Assembly (NCBI GenBank): GCA_002778195.1
Contig: PCDI01000004.1
Location: 2,188,418-2,252,417 of the forward strand
DNA: 64,000 nt
Source: Raffaelea ambrosiae
Lineage: Eukaryota > Ascomycota > Sordariomycetes > Ophiostomatales > Ophiostomataceae
Reading direction: 5' to 3'
Below the pieces are notes generated by a model, which worked only from the letters and a program-made list of their open reading frames with translations, was not told where the DNA came from and made no database searches. Positions within the stretch are counted from its first letter, which is position 1. Every line of letters begins with the position of its first letter. Position numbers and translations under genes: made by a program. This document shows positions 25,401-35,478 of this stretch, in pieces.

Positions 25401-27738
25401 TACAAATCTTTCCCCTCTTTCTTTTTCTTTTATTTTTCTCTTCTTCTCTCTCTACTGTTTCGTTCTCTTTCTCGCCGCTCCCCCCTTTCTTTCTTTTTTC
25501 TTCGTTTTGCTCACGCCCTGTCTCGCTGCCCTCCCTCCCTCTCTCTCACTTGGCTACGCGTGTGCTGCTCGCCGCACTCGCCGCCCTCGCACCGTCGCCG
25601 CAGCCAGTCCGCCCCTGTGCCCAGCCACTGCCAGCCAGTGCCAGCCAGTCTCTCCACCCGGCGGACTTTTGTGCTGCGATCTCAAGGGCCCTGAATGATG
25701 GCCCTCGCATAAGCCTGCCCGTCGCACTCTGGAACCACCACGCTGGCTACCAGACTCGGAGAAATAGAATAAAAGGAACACCGAGAGGAACAACCCAAGA
25801 GGAACGCCAAAAAGGCCAAAAAGAAACGACACTCCCTTGCCCGTCGCACCTGCCCTCCCCATCGCCTGCTGGTTCGCCCTGTGTGTGGCTCGACCCGAAA
25901 AAAAAAAACAAAGCGCCAAACCCCAGACAAACCTGCACCTGCCTCGCCCCCATTATTTTATTAGAACGGAACGGCCAACAAAAAAAAAAGAAAAAGCCTG
26001 GTTTTCTTCAACATTAGACTTTCACGATATATATTATTCTGATCCTCTCTTTTTCATTTTCTGCTCTTCTTCAGCGCCACTCCCCTGCAACATCCACGTC
26101 GCCCGCACGGCTCCCCGCACAGTTGTGCACTGTTTCCTTTTGCCGTTCTTCAGCAGCAGTGATCCCTGCTCTGTTTTTTTGTTTTGCTTCTTCTCCCCAT
26201 TCTTCTCTTTCTCTGCACCGACGTCGACACTTTGGCTCTTCAGCCTCCCATTCTCAGTCGCTCTTCCTTCGCTCCCTCGCCGTCGGCATTGCGCTACTCC
26301 ACGCCATACTACCGCTCCTCTGCCGAGTCTTGACGATCCACCTGCATAAGTCAGGCGACACCAAGCGACACAGCTACTTCGCCCTCGCGTTCTGCCTCAC
26401 GTTCTTCTTTTTCTTCTTTCGGTCGACACCACCTCCCGCAAACAGGCACCTCCCGGCTGCTTGGACCCGCCGCTTGCGATAACTGGCGTTCGTCTTGCCT
26501 GTCTCATCGTCGTGCTGTCCTGTCCCACCCTGGCCTGGCCGCCCGATCGTCCTTTTCCCCACGATCCCCTGGCCCTGCCTTCGCCTAGTCTGCGCCGACG
26601 TCTCTGTATTGCGCTTCTTTGCGATTTCTTTTTGCGACAGCCAATTCGACTCTATCGTCCAAACTCTCTTTCTGTCAGGTGAGTCGCCAGCCATTCCTCT
26701 AATGCGCTATCCCTCCCTTGCCTGGCCTCGTCTTCTGGCTTGTTCCTCTGCTGTTCCCTGCTGTCCCCTACTGTTCCCTACTGCTCCTTCTCTGCTCCTT
26801 CTCTGCTCCTTCTCTGCTCCTCTTCTGCTCCTCAACGTCTCCTCATCTTGTCTCATCGTGCCTTGCTCCGCCCTGCCTTGCCTCCTTGGCCTCCTCTTCC
26901 CTCCCTCCCCGGTCTTATTCAGACTGGCTTCCCCGCTATTGTGGCCAACCTCCCGTGACCACAATACTGGGCAGCCCACTTCGTGTCTTGCCGTCGTGCC
27001 ATTCCTTTGTCCCCGTCCAACCCCTACCCAAACGGCTGCTTTCCCCTCCCTGTTTACAGTATTGCCCGTCCTGCAGCTCACCGCCGAATTCTTAGTCCAA
27101 TCGGCGCAGCACCTGACCTCACCCCCCAACCCGCCAGACCAGGCCTAAAACCTATCGAACCCCCATTGTTGCCCTCCACCTGTAAGGCCATCAAAAGCGT
27201 CACGAGGCTAACCAATCGTATGCACGTCACAGAGAGTCGCCACTCGTCACTTAATTTCTTTTTTCTGACCTTCTCTGACCTTTTGGCTTCACCAACCTTT
27301 TTTCTGCTACCCTTACATTCACCTGCTTTGGACGGCATTATACCCTATCTCACACTACCCCCCCTTTCCTCATCCTTCGCTCGCGCTCTCGTTCTTTGCG
27401 ACAGCCTTCCCCTCTCTGGCTGTGTGTAGTCTTTTTCACACACCTTGCCTGCCGCCTTCCGGTCGACAGAGCGGGCCACCAGAGACCAAACGAGAGTCGG
27501 AAACATAGAGGAAAGAGGAGGCCAAATCGACGCTGCGCAGACGACTTTCATCACATCATTTGCGATATACTCACTGCCGTTGGCAGCTTATCGTCTTTGA
27601 GTCTGTTATTTCTAATCTTTTCCTCCTTTCCTCCTTTTTTGCTCATTTGCTCGTTTGCTACGAGACTTCGCACCTGCTTGTGAATGCGGCACCAAAGCCT
27701 GTTGTCCGTCCGAGGTCTAAAACGGGGTCACGCGGACG
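19446..27738. other. Gene-poor 8.3-kb interval
   Basis: I find no open frame, single or spliced, with recognisable protein features on either strand. 19446-24900 is ordinary unique-looking sequence with a 14-base G run (21711-21724) and several C/T or A runs. From about 25200 to 27700 the plus strand is strongly pyrimidine-rich, which creates long Ser/Pro/Leu/Phe low-complexity frames. This part is more likely the promoter and long 5' leader of the PSP1-domain gene. A strong donor-like sequence (CAG before GTGAGT, GT at 26679-26680) hints at an intron in that leader. Confidence 0.5.
26781..26832. repeat. 11-bp minisatellite, unit CTGCTCCTTCT
   Basis: Units start at 26781, 26792, 26803 and 26814; a fifth, partial unit is at 26825. 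The first three are identical. The array sits in the pyrimidine-rich region upstream of the PSP1-domain gene. Confidence 0.75.
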
Positions 27739-30624
27739 ATGAGCGCCAGTTTTAAACCTGGAGCGCCACCCAAACTAGGCCAGGGCGGTCTGCCTGTAGC
27801 CGCACCGAGCAGCCAGGCTATTTTACTAGAGAAGCTGAACCGCCGCTCCACGCCCGACTCCGAAGCCCTGGCGAGTTCTGACGACGAGGGTGATCTCCAC
27901 CGTCCCGATATTCCCCAGCCTACGGCCACCGCGCAACCCCCGAAACCGGTTCGCCGTGCTTCGTGGCTGAACGACACCAGCCAGGGCTCCGTCAGACCTA
28001 GAAACGAATCATTCACCAGCGTATCCATGTCGCCCACCACCTCTCACCCTAGCACACCGTCTGGGGACTCCGGTACTGGAGCGACCGGGGCCGCTACTGC
28101 CTGGACCAACCCGCCGAATGCTGTCCTCAATCGGGCCCATACCGCCTCGGCCTCATTTCCGTGGGGCGCCGGCATCTGGAACAGTGAGCGGAAGGATGCT
28201 TCGTCAAGACTGGCTGAGGTGCTTCCGTCTCCCACGTCGGCCATCCCTCCAGGAGGTGCTGGAAGCTCTTTCTTCAGCACAGACAGTCTTCCCACCCAAA
28301 CCTCGCCGGTGCCGAGAGAGCAGGCGAACGGCAACACACAGATCCCGTTCGCCATCCCCCTTCATCCCACACCGAAGACGTACCGTTCTCAGTCTTACTC
28401 GGTCGGTCAGCTGGACCCTGAGACCTCAATGTCGGCGGCTCCCAACGCAAGCACAGCGACTGTCGGAGGATCGGCGCTTCTGAGCGGGCGCATGCGTCCT
28501 ATCACGCACTCGGGCCTGCAGCATCGTCCATCTCGGCCTAGCATGCTGAGTGAGATGTCCAACGATGGTGGCATGCTAGGCAAGGTGAAGGAGGTCGACG
28601 ATGACGATGACGAGAGCACAAATGACTCGCTCCAGAGCAGCCAGCAGCTGTCAGCCGATGCCAAAACAATCGAAATGCTGACTCGCGAAAATGCTATCCT
28701 CCGCCAACATGCTAACCAGCAGTACCACAATGCGCGCATTCGTCCCCGCGCGTCGACTGCCGCTGCCTATGGCCTCGGCAATGGATACAGCCTGTCAGAG
28801 TCTGTCCCGGAGGAGTCAGACTATGCCATCGATGAGCTTGAGGAGACCAATGATGGCGATCTCAATACCGCCGCCAAAAGATCTGGTGTACGCAGAATGA
28901 GCGAATTTGCTGCTCCTGGATCGTTCCGCTCTCCCTTTTCCGTCGAAAACCGCAAGCTGGAGAATGTGAAAAAGGCCTTTTGGCAGAGCTCGCCGGGATT
29001 TACAGACATATCTCCGAGCCGCCGCCATTCCTTTGCCGACATCCCCACACGCCAGGCTTCTATCAGCTCTATCAATGAAGTTGTCCATGCACATGAAGCC
29101 AATGCGCAAGAAGCGCCCCAGTCTGCTGTGGAATTTACATCTCCATTCCCTGATGCTCACAGCTTTGCCGCGACATCGGCCGGTGCGCAACCGTCCCAGC
29201 AACTCCCCCAGCATCTTCAACAGCAACAACATCAGGCACAGCTGCCAATCGGCGCCGCTGCTTTTGGTGCCGGAGGCTACCCGTCTCCGTACGGTCTGCA
29301 CGCGCCGGCTTACGCAGCCCGCCCAACATCCCCGCAGCGGGGGATGTACGGCATGTCTCAACCCAATCGCTCTACGCCTCTTCACATTGTTCTCTTCAAA
29401 TGCGCCCGGGCCGATGTGTTTTACATTCAAGAGGGCACTGGTCTGACCGTCAAGCCGGGCGATCTTGTCATTGTCGAAGCTGATCGCGGCACCGACCTTG
29501 GCACCGTCGCAGTGGACAATGTCGACTGGGTCGAGGCCCGCCGCCTCAAAGAGCACTATGCGGAGGAGCAGTACAAGTGGTTGATGATGTACTCGCAGAA
29601 TGCTGCTGCCGCCCAAGAGGGAGTGGGAGCTGGTCTCATGGCCTCATCCACTGGCCTCCAGGGAAGCGCCATTGGCGGAATGGGGCCTCCGGGTCAGCAC
29701 CACATGCAGGAACCTAATGCTGGCGAGCTCAAACCGAAGCTCATCAAGCGTCTCGCCCAGAACCACGAGATACACGCCTTGCGGGACAAGGAAGGAAACG
29801 AGGCCAAGGCAAAGCGTGTCTGCATGCAGAAGGTCAAAGAGCACGGCCTCAACATGGAAATCCTTGACGCAGAATTCCAAATGCAAGTGTCTTTCTTATT
29901 TCATTCGTCCTTTTTGTCATGGTTTTCCGACTTGACCCAATTTCTAATACATGCAAAACACAGGGACTGGAAGAAGCTCACCTTCTATTATTTTGCGGAT
30001 GCCTACATCAACTTCAACTCACTCGTTACCGACCTGTTCAAGATCTACAAAACGAGAATCTGGATGTCGGCTATTAACCCAGCTTCCTTTGCCAGCCAGC
30101 CACTAGGTCTTCAGGCCCCAAGCGGCATCGGTCCTGGTGCCGTTGGTGTTGGACGAGGCACGAACTCCACAGACCGGAGACAAAACCATCAACAAGAGCA
30201 GCAGCAACAGCAACAGCAGCCACAACAGCCGCAACCGCAACAGACTGTTCAAGCCCAGACCATTTCAGCCTATTCTGCCGCCAGTCCTCCTAACCGCGGC
30301 TTCCCTGGGGCTTTAAACCCCCAACCTCCATCGGTGGCTTCGGCGGCTGCAATGGGAGGCTATCAGCAGACATTCCCTTATGGCCCATACGGGGCCTTTG
30401 GAAACATCCCTCGCGCACCTGGAATCGCATACACGGCGGGAGGTGTTCCCGGTACTGAAAACTATTCGGCGGTTTATGCTCCCACCGGTGAATACCAGGT
30501 GATGCGTGGTCGCTTCCCAGTTGGCCAACCCGATGTATCTCAGAATGGCCAGGGCATGTCACCACTTTCTGGTCCCGGGGATTGGGTCGGAGCCTTCCAG
30601 GGGCTTTCCCTCAACACACGATAA
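27739..30624 (+). CDS. PSP1 C-terminal domain protein
   Basis: Two exons, 27739-29882 and 29964-30624, give 934 residues. The N-terminal half is disordered, Ser/Pro-rich and has a short helical segment (IEMLTRENAILRQHANQQ). The PSP1 domain begins near residue 547 (STPLHIVLFKCARADVFYIQ) and runs through LKPKLIKRLAQNHEIHALRD to KLTFYYFADAYINFNSLV and KIYKTRIWMSAI. The tail is Gln/Pro/Gly/Tyr-rich. The family is named after yeast PSP1, a suppressor of DNA polymerase alpha mutants linked to RNA metabolism. The intron is best read as GC-AG: donor GCAAGT at 29883, acceptor CAG ending at 29963. This gives the continuous motif EFQMDWKKLTFYY, whereas the nearby GT would break the frame. The 81-nt intron is stop-free in frame, so an unspliced read-through form would also be translatable. 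Confidence 0.9.
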   Translation: MSASFKPGAPPKLGQGGLPVAAPSSQAILLEKLNRRSTPDSEALASSDDEGDLHRPDIPQPTATAQPPKPVRRASWLNDTSQGSVRPRNESFTSVSMSPTTSHPSTPSGDSGTGATGAATAWTNPPNAVLNRAHTASASFPWGAGIWNSERKDASSRLAEVLPSPTSAIPPGGAGSSFFSTDSLPTQTSPVPREQANGNTQIPFAIPLHPTPKTYRSQSYSVGQLDPETSMSAAPNASTATVGGSALLSGRMRPITHSGLQHRPSRPSMLSEMSNDGGMLGKVKEVDDDDDESTNDSLQSSQQLSADAKTIEMLTRENAILRQHANQQYHNARIRPRASTAAAYGLGNGYSLSESVPEESDYAIDELEETNDGDLNTAAKRSGVRRMSEFAAPGSFRSPFSVENRKLENVKKAFWQSSPGFTDISPSRRHSFADIPTRQASISSINEVVHAHEANAQEAPQSAVEFTSPFPDAHSFAATSAGAQPSQQLPQHLQQQQHQAQLPIGAAAFGAGGYPSPYGLHAPAYAARPTSPQRGMYGMSQPNRSTPLHIVLFKCARADVFYIQEGTGLTVKPGDLVIVEADRGTDLGTVAVDNVDWVEARRLKEHYAEEQYKWLMMYSQNAAAAQEGVGAGLMASSTGLQGSAIGGMGPPGQHHMQEPNAGELKPKLIKRLAQNHEIHALRDKEGNEAKAKRVCMQKVKEHGLNMEILDAEFQMQVSFLFHSSFLSWFSDLTQFLIHAKHRDWKKLTFYYFADAYINFNSLVTDLFKIYKTRIWMSAINPASFASQPLGLQAPSGIGPGAVGVGRGTNSTDRRQNHQQEQQQQQQQPQQPQPQQTVQAQTISAYSAASPPNRGFPGALNPQPPSVASAAAMGGYQQTFPYGPYGAFGNIPRAPGIAYTAGGVPGTENYSAVYAPTGEYQVMRGRFPVGQPDVSQNGQGMSPLSGPGDWVGAFQGLSLNTR
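29883..29963 (+). other. Predicted GC-AG intron in the PSP1-domain gene
   Basis: The donor is AAAT before GCAAGT and the acceptor is ACACAG before GGACTGG, with a CTAAT-like branch site near 29944. Splicing joins AT to G to form the Met codon of the conserved block around DWKKLTFYYFADAYINF. The minor-class donor GC is inferred from frame and family conservation. Confidence 0.75.
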
Positions 30625-32211
30625 TTGATGCATGGCATCATGTCGAACCTACTTCACCTCAAGAAGTTGTTGGGAGCCAGTTCTCCCTGATTTGTGTTTT
30701 GCATTTTTTATAAAAATGTTTTGCGAACAAAAGAAAGAGAAGAGAGACGAAGAAAAAAGAGAAGGCGGCCGCATTTCATGATCATGTTTCAACTTTTTTT
30801 TTGCTTTTTTTCTTGTTTTATCGACCTCCGGCGACTCGGTTTTAGACATAATGTATGGGATACAGTTGTTTACTGGCCCAACGACGAGAACACGACTATA
30901 CAACACAACAAAATCAAAATCAAGCCACGCCACATACAACGACGGGAAGCAGCAGCTGGGTAAGTTGACTGTTTTCCGCCATGACTGTGGAAAAAAGATT
31001 GGACTGTTTTATGGCGTCATTCTACATTCGTTATCTTTGCACATCGACGGGCTTGGATGTTGGCAAGGAATTGTTCTGTGCTTTGCACTGAACGTATTTC
31101 TTACCCGAAAGGACCACACTCTTTCTTGCCGTCTTTGTCCTTTGGTTTTCGAATCTAGTCCCTTACGTGTTAAAAGCGTTCCTTCTTTTATATCACCCTT
31201 GTCGTTCATATCTCCTGTTACCTATTTGTTCATATTCGCTTGCCATTTGTTTTATCTTACGACCAACGGAGGACAGACAACGCTCCAATGCCTTTTTTTT
31301 TTCTCGACGGGACTCCTCATAGACAAAGAGATCTGCCTTTTCCCCATGGTTTTGTTATCGTTTTTTTTTTCTTCTTAAGGAACGAGGATATGCTTTGTTA
31401 TATAAACATGGCTGTGAATTTTTGCTTTGCTTTTTATATCCTCGACTTCTTCTTCGGCTCTGGTGTCTAATTTTTGTGCTGTTTTGCTAATTGTCTTTGC
31501 TCATTTGGCTATGTCTGACAAGGAAGCGTGTTGTACGAATCAAATACAAAGAAAAAAAGAGGCAAAAAAATGGTCTGACTTTCATTGTTCATTGCGACGT
31601 TTCAAGTCTGCCTGTTTGTTAGGGCCCTGCTTGCTGTTTCTTATTGTCCTTTTCTTTCTGGGACTTGTTTCTGTTTTTATCGTCTTGCATTTCTACAATG
31701 ATTTTGTTTTATTTGCTCTTCCGGCTGCATTTGTTACTCGGGTGTGCCAAATGGTAGAAAAGAAAAGAAGGAAAAACACCCAAAGGCCAGAAAGGGACAC
31801 AAAGGTGAATATTACAAAACCAAAGGTGTTCAATGAGTTGTGCGGATTCTAAAATGAATGAACGGATTTATTAGAGACAATGCCGACCTATGCCGGATAG
31901 ATAAAAGCATGGTGAGCGATGGATACTCGTATGGGCGTGTGGTCGATGAATGTCCAATGGATGGATTATCGCCAAACGTGGAAAGAGGTTCGTGGTTGCT
32001 CTTTCCTTGGAGACTAGGGAGACGGTAGGAATCATAGGTGCCGCGCACGATCGCTCCTTCCCTAGATAGATCACCAGCTAGGAAATAAAAGCGTAAGGAC
32101 CTTGCCCTCATCGCACAAGATAATTCTCTCCTTTCCCCTGTGAATTGAACAAGACAAATGCCATTCGTTAGTAGAAAATAAGCAACGAGCATCAGACCAA
32201 ACAAGCACAGG
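30625..32211. other. AT-rich intergenic, PSP1 3' flank
   Basis: 1.6 kb without a supportable gene. It is conspicuously T/A-rich on the plus strand from about 30690 to 31850, with many T runs. It probably contains the 3' untranslated region of the PSP1-domain gene and the promoter of the next gene. Confidence 0.5.
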
Positions 32212-33293
32212 ATGGCACCGTCAAAAAGCAAGAAGAGAGCTCGCTGTAAGATACACTTTGCTTGGAAGGTGCACAGCGCGGCCACATACTAGCTAACTAA
32301 CTGTTTCCAGCACCCAGTTTTCATATTGACAGCGGCAGTGATGGGGGGCACGCCGAAGAAGACCTGCTTATGCCCAAGAAGTCGCGGGCCGCCAGTCCGA
32401 GACGAGGCAAGGCGGGTGAAACTGACAAGTAAGACTTACACATTTACATGAGTGTCTTCCCGTATTCTATTTTTTTTTTCTCTTACTGAGGCCATTGCAC
32501 TGACACATCCGGGATGCAGCTGGGACTCATGGCAGGACTCCGTTCGAGTCCAGGAAGCCGACCGGGTCAAGCAATACGTCGGCTCGTTCCAGAAGCAGCT
32601 TCAAGACGCCAAGACAAAAGCGGTCCAGTCTCTGCAGCGGTCTGAAGAGAAGCGGTACGTGTGACGACCCCACTCTCCACAGCTTGGCCGAAGCCAAGAA
32701 GCTCACGATGATTCAGACTAAAAGCCAAAGAAACATGCTTGAACAAGGTTCAGGAGGCATGCGGCGAGGACCCCAGACCGTTCTGCAATACGGCCAGCGG
32801 AAAGGACACGCAGCCACATCTCAGCCATCCTCTCTATACGGCCGGCCGCGAGGTTCTCGGCCTCCTGCACGACATCATCGCGCGCTACGACCAGGCCAAT
32901 GCGGAGCTCACAAGCATTCATGAACAGCACGCCAAGGCCATGCCCGATGCAGCTGCCTGGGACAAGGACCGCGCCGAAGCGCGCACGCTGCTGCGCTACG
33001 GGAGAGCCTACGGCGACAGCCTGGTGCGCCAGATCATTGTGCCTGGCCACCAGGACGAAGCTGCCAGCCCCAGCCACGATCTCAGCCCGACCGGAAAGTC
33101 AGCCATTGGTCTGTTTCCACAGAGCCGGGCGGCGCTGGCTGGTGGCGAGACCTGGGGAGAGACGGCGCGGACACAGGTGCAGGCGCTGACAGAATTGGCG
33201 CTGACAATCCCGACAGATGTCGAGATGGAAAGCGCGAGAAAGTCCACCGCAGGCGACACAGGGCCCAAGAGTGTGTCATTTGCGGACCTGTAA
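32212..33293 (+). CDS. Unrecognised protein, basic N-terminus and helical core
   Basis: I built this gene from four exons: 32212-32245, 32311-32428, 32520-32654 and 32717-33293. It encodes 287 residues. All three introns (65, 91, 62 nt) are GT-AG and keep frame; the first ends with CTAACTAAC plus TTCCAG. The protein starts MAPSKSKKRARSPSFHIDSG, a basic cluster like a nuclear localisation signal, then an acidic patch and a second basic cluster (MPKKSRAASPRRGKAG). A charged helical or coiled-coil stretch spans about 52-105 (SVRVQEADRVKQYVGSFQKQ to EEKRLKAKETCLNKVQ), and another helix begins around VLGLLHDIIARYDQANAELT. I recognise no family. Support is the consistent frame over four exons and the protein-like composition. 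It could be a chromatin- or spindle-associated factor, but that is only a guess from composition. Confidence 0.7.
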
Positions 33294-33779
33294 AGAACAG
33301 AAATAAGAAAAAGCAAAGAGAAAAGGCGAAAAGGAGGGATGTGTGAATTTCCCGAGACCACATGTATCTCAAAAAATTTGGTGTTTGCTTGTGGGAAGAA
33401 GAAAGGACCAAGAATTCGCCGTCCCAGCTCAGCCTCGCGGGGGTTTGCCTGTCTGTCAATGGCTCAGTGTTCATGATCTTATCAGGAAGCAGATAGTTGC
33501 GCTGCCAGCACCCCACTTTAGCTTTGGCTGGTTGAGCCAATCAGCGAGGAGCGCAGCATAAAAAAAAGTTGCATCCTCCCCCAGCTTTCAACGTCAAGTC
33601 AAAGAACGACCGAAAAAGATCCCCCCTCAAAGAAAACAAAGTGAATGGGCAATTCGAATACGAAAGAAAACGACAACACGAGATCAGGGGAATCATCCAA
33701 AAACTAGCGGCCCCCATTTTCGACCGTCACAACCCACCACCTACCTGCCTACCCACCCCAGCTACACCACACACCAACC
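33294..33779 (+). promoter_or_regulatory. RRP42 promoter region
   Basis: 486 bp between two co-directional genes. A CCAATCAG box at 33537-33544 lies 243 bp before the RRP42 start; A-rich sequence follows. No gene is seen. Confidence 0.5.
33537..33544 (+). promoter_or_regulatory. CCAAT box (CCAATCAG)
   Basis: GAGCCAATCAGCG, 243 bp upstream of RRP42. It is the same octamer and a similar distance as in the NFU1 and MFS promoters. Confidence 0.45.
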
Positions 33780-35080
33780 ATGGCGTCGACGCAGCATGTG
33801 CTGCTGTCGCCGGCCGAGCTCGCGTTCCTCCAAGAATCGCTCGCCCAGACACCACCCATCCGCACCGACGGCCGCACTCCCACACAGTTCCGCCCCCTGC
33901 GGGCAGACACAGGCATGCTCCCGGGTGCCAACGGCAGCGCACGAGTGTGTTTTGCGGACGGCACAGAAGCCATTGTGGGCGTCAAGGCCGAGGTGGAGAA
34001 GACGCGGAGGTCAGGTCGGCCACGAGGGGGCGATGACGACGACGAGGAAGTGGATGTCGAGGACATCTGGGGAGACGCCGACGACGGCGCTGGGGGGGCC
34101 GACGATCACGACAACGGCGGCGGGGACGGTGACGGTGGAGGAAGCAAAAGGAAAGAAGCATCGTCGTCTTCTGCATCTTCGCCGTCTGCGGCGTCTGCCT
34201 GGGTCGAGGTGACGGTCGAGCTGCCGGGAGCGCGCGACGACGACGCACACACGGTGTTCTTGGCGGCGCTTCTGGCCGAGGCGCTTCTGGCGGATGGACA
34301 GCTGGCGGCCGCGCTGCGGATCAACCGGCGGTTTCACTGGAAGCTGTACCTGGATGTAAGTGAAGGAGTGTGTGTGCGAGGACACCCTGGCGCAGCTACT
34401 AACACTGGCACAACTCGCAGATCCTTCTCATCTCACCGCCGCTGTCCTACCCCCTGCCGCTGCTCTCGCTGACGAGCCACCTGGCCCTCCTGGCCACACG
34501 CCTGCCGCGGCTGACGTCGGAGGGCGACGAGGACCCTTTCTTTGACGACGACTGGGATGCATCGACGTTCCTGTACCCCAGGAAGAAGTCGGCGTCGACG
34601 TCGACGTCGACGTCTGCCTCCGCTTCGTCCGCGACGTCCCGTCCACCTGTCACGCTCCTGGTCATGACCGTCGGCGACAACATTTTGTTTGACCCGACAT
34701 CCGAAGAACTGGCTGTGGCACAGGCCGTGCTGGCCGTTTCTGTGGGCGAGGTCGCGGCCGTCGGCTCGGCAGAGCCCGCCGCCTCCCTCCGTCTCCTGTC
34801 GATCCGCACGATTGACCCCCCGTCGCGGCTGACGGCGCCGGGCACGCCCTACAACCCAGCAAACGCTACGGGGGCCAGGCAGCAACAAGCGGGCACCAGC
34901 GCTGGCAAGGCCACGGCGCCCTCGCGGATCCCCGAGACAGAGGCCGTCCACGGCGTGTGGCGGGCGCCGCGGGGCGGGGCCAAGGTGGCCTTGCTGGCGG
35001 CGATGACGCACAAGGTGCTGGAGCGCGGAGGCGTGGCAGAAGAGGTGTTTGCTGGGCTGGACGGTGTGGAGATTGTATGA
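33780..35080 (+). CDS. RRP42: Exosome complex component RRP42
   Basis: Two exons, 33780-34355 and 34421-35080, with a 65-nt GT-AG intron (branch site ACTAAC), encode 411 residues. The start MASTQHVLLSPAELAFLQES and the following IRTDGRTPTQFRPL and NGSARVCFADGTEAIVGVK are typical of Rrp42/EXOSC7, one of the six RNase PH-like subunits of the exosome ring that threads RNA to the catalytic subunits. The eukaryotic ring subunits have lost catalysis, so a structural role is expected. The protein is longer than yeast Rrp42 (about 265 residues) because of inserted low-complexity segments: a very acidic Asp/Gly stretch followed by Lys and Ser (about residues 82-138), a Ser/Thr repeat after YPRKK, and a Gln/Ala/Thr stretch near the C-terminus. 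The conserved core motifs FHWKLYLDILLISPPLSYPL and TVGDNILFDPTSEELAVA are intact. Confidence 0.92.
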
Positions 35081-35478
35081 GAGGGGGGTGCTGATCGCGA
35101 AGAGGACATCTAATGTATGTGGTGTTCTATTGTGTAGTTTTTTTTATTTTGTTTTGTTGGTTGTCATCTCGACAGTTGTCAAAAAGGGGGGGTCTCATAA
35201 AAGGGTTTTGGCTTTTTCCAATGTTTTTTTATTTTATTTTTTTTGCATCAGGGATAGGAGCCATTTTATATCAACCAGGACGGGCGGATTTATAAAAATA
35301 CGTGGTAAAAATAGGGGAGAACAATTGTAGCTTTTCTTTTTCGTTCGTTCTTCTTCTCGTTCGTATGATTTCATATATGATTCATAGACACATCGTGTGC
35401 TTCTACTTGTACAAAGGCGGATGAAATGGCCGTTTGAGGCGTGTCACTCGCACGAAACCGAGACTTTGTGTGTTTATT
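35081..35478. other. Convergent intergenic, RRP42 / mitochondrial membrane protein
   Basis: 398 bp between convergent 3' ends. T-rich on the plus strand with several long T runs, as expected for two facing 3' untranslated regions. No gene. Confidence 0.6.

Noticed and set aside
25227..27148. Several Ser/Pro/Leu/Phe-rich plus-strand frames upstream of the PSP1-domain gene
   Set aside because: They arise from CT-rich sequence in all three frames at once, which argues for a leader rather than coding sequence.
32684..32923. Alternative reading of exon 4 of the four-exon gene beginning just after 32683
   Set aside because: It uses an acceptor that puts the frame into Arg/Gly/Ser-rich sequence and stops early; the acceptor at 32716 gives the long helical frame ending at 33293.
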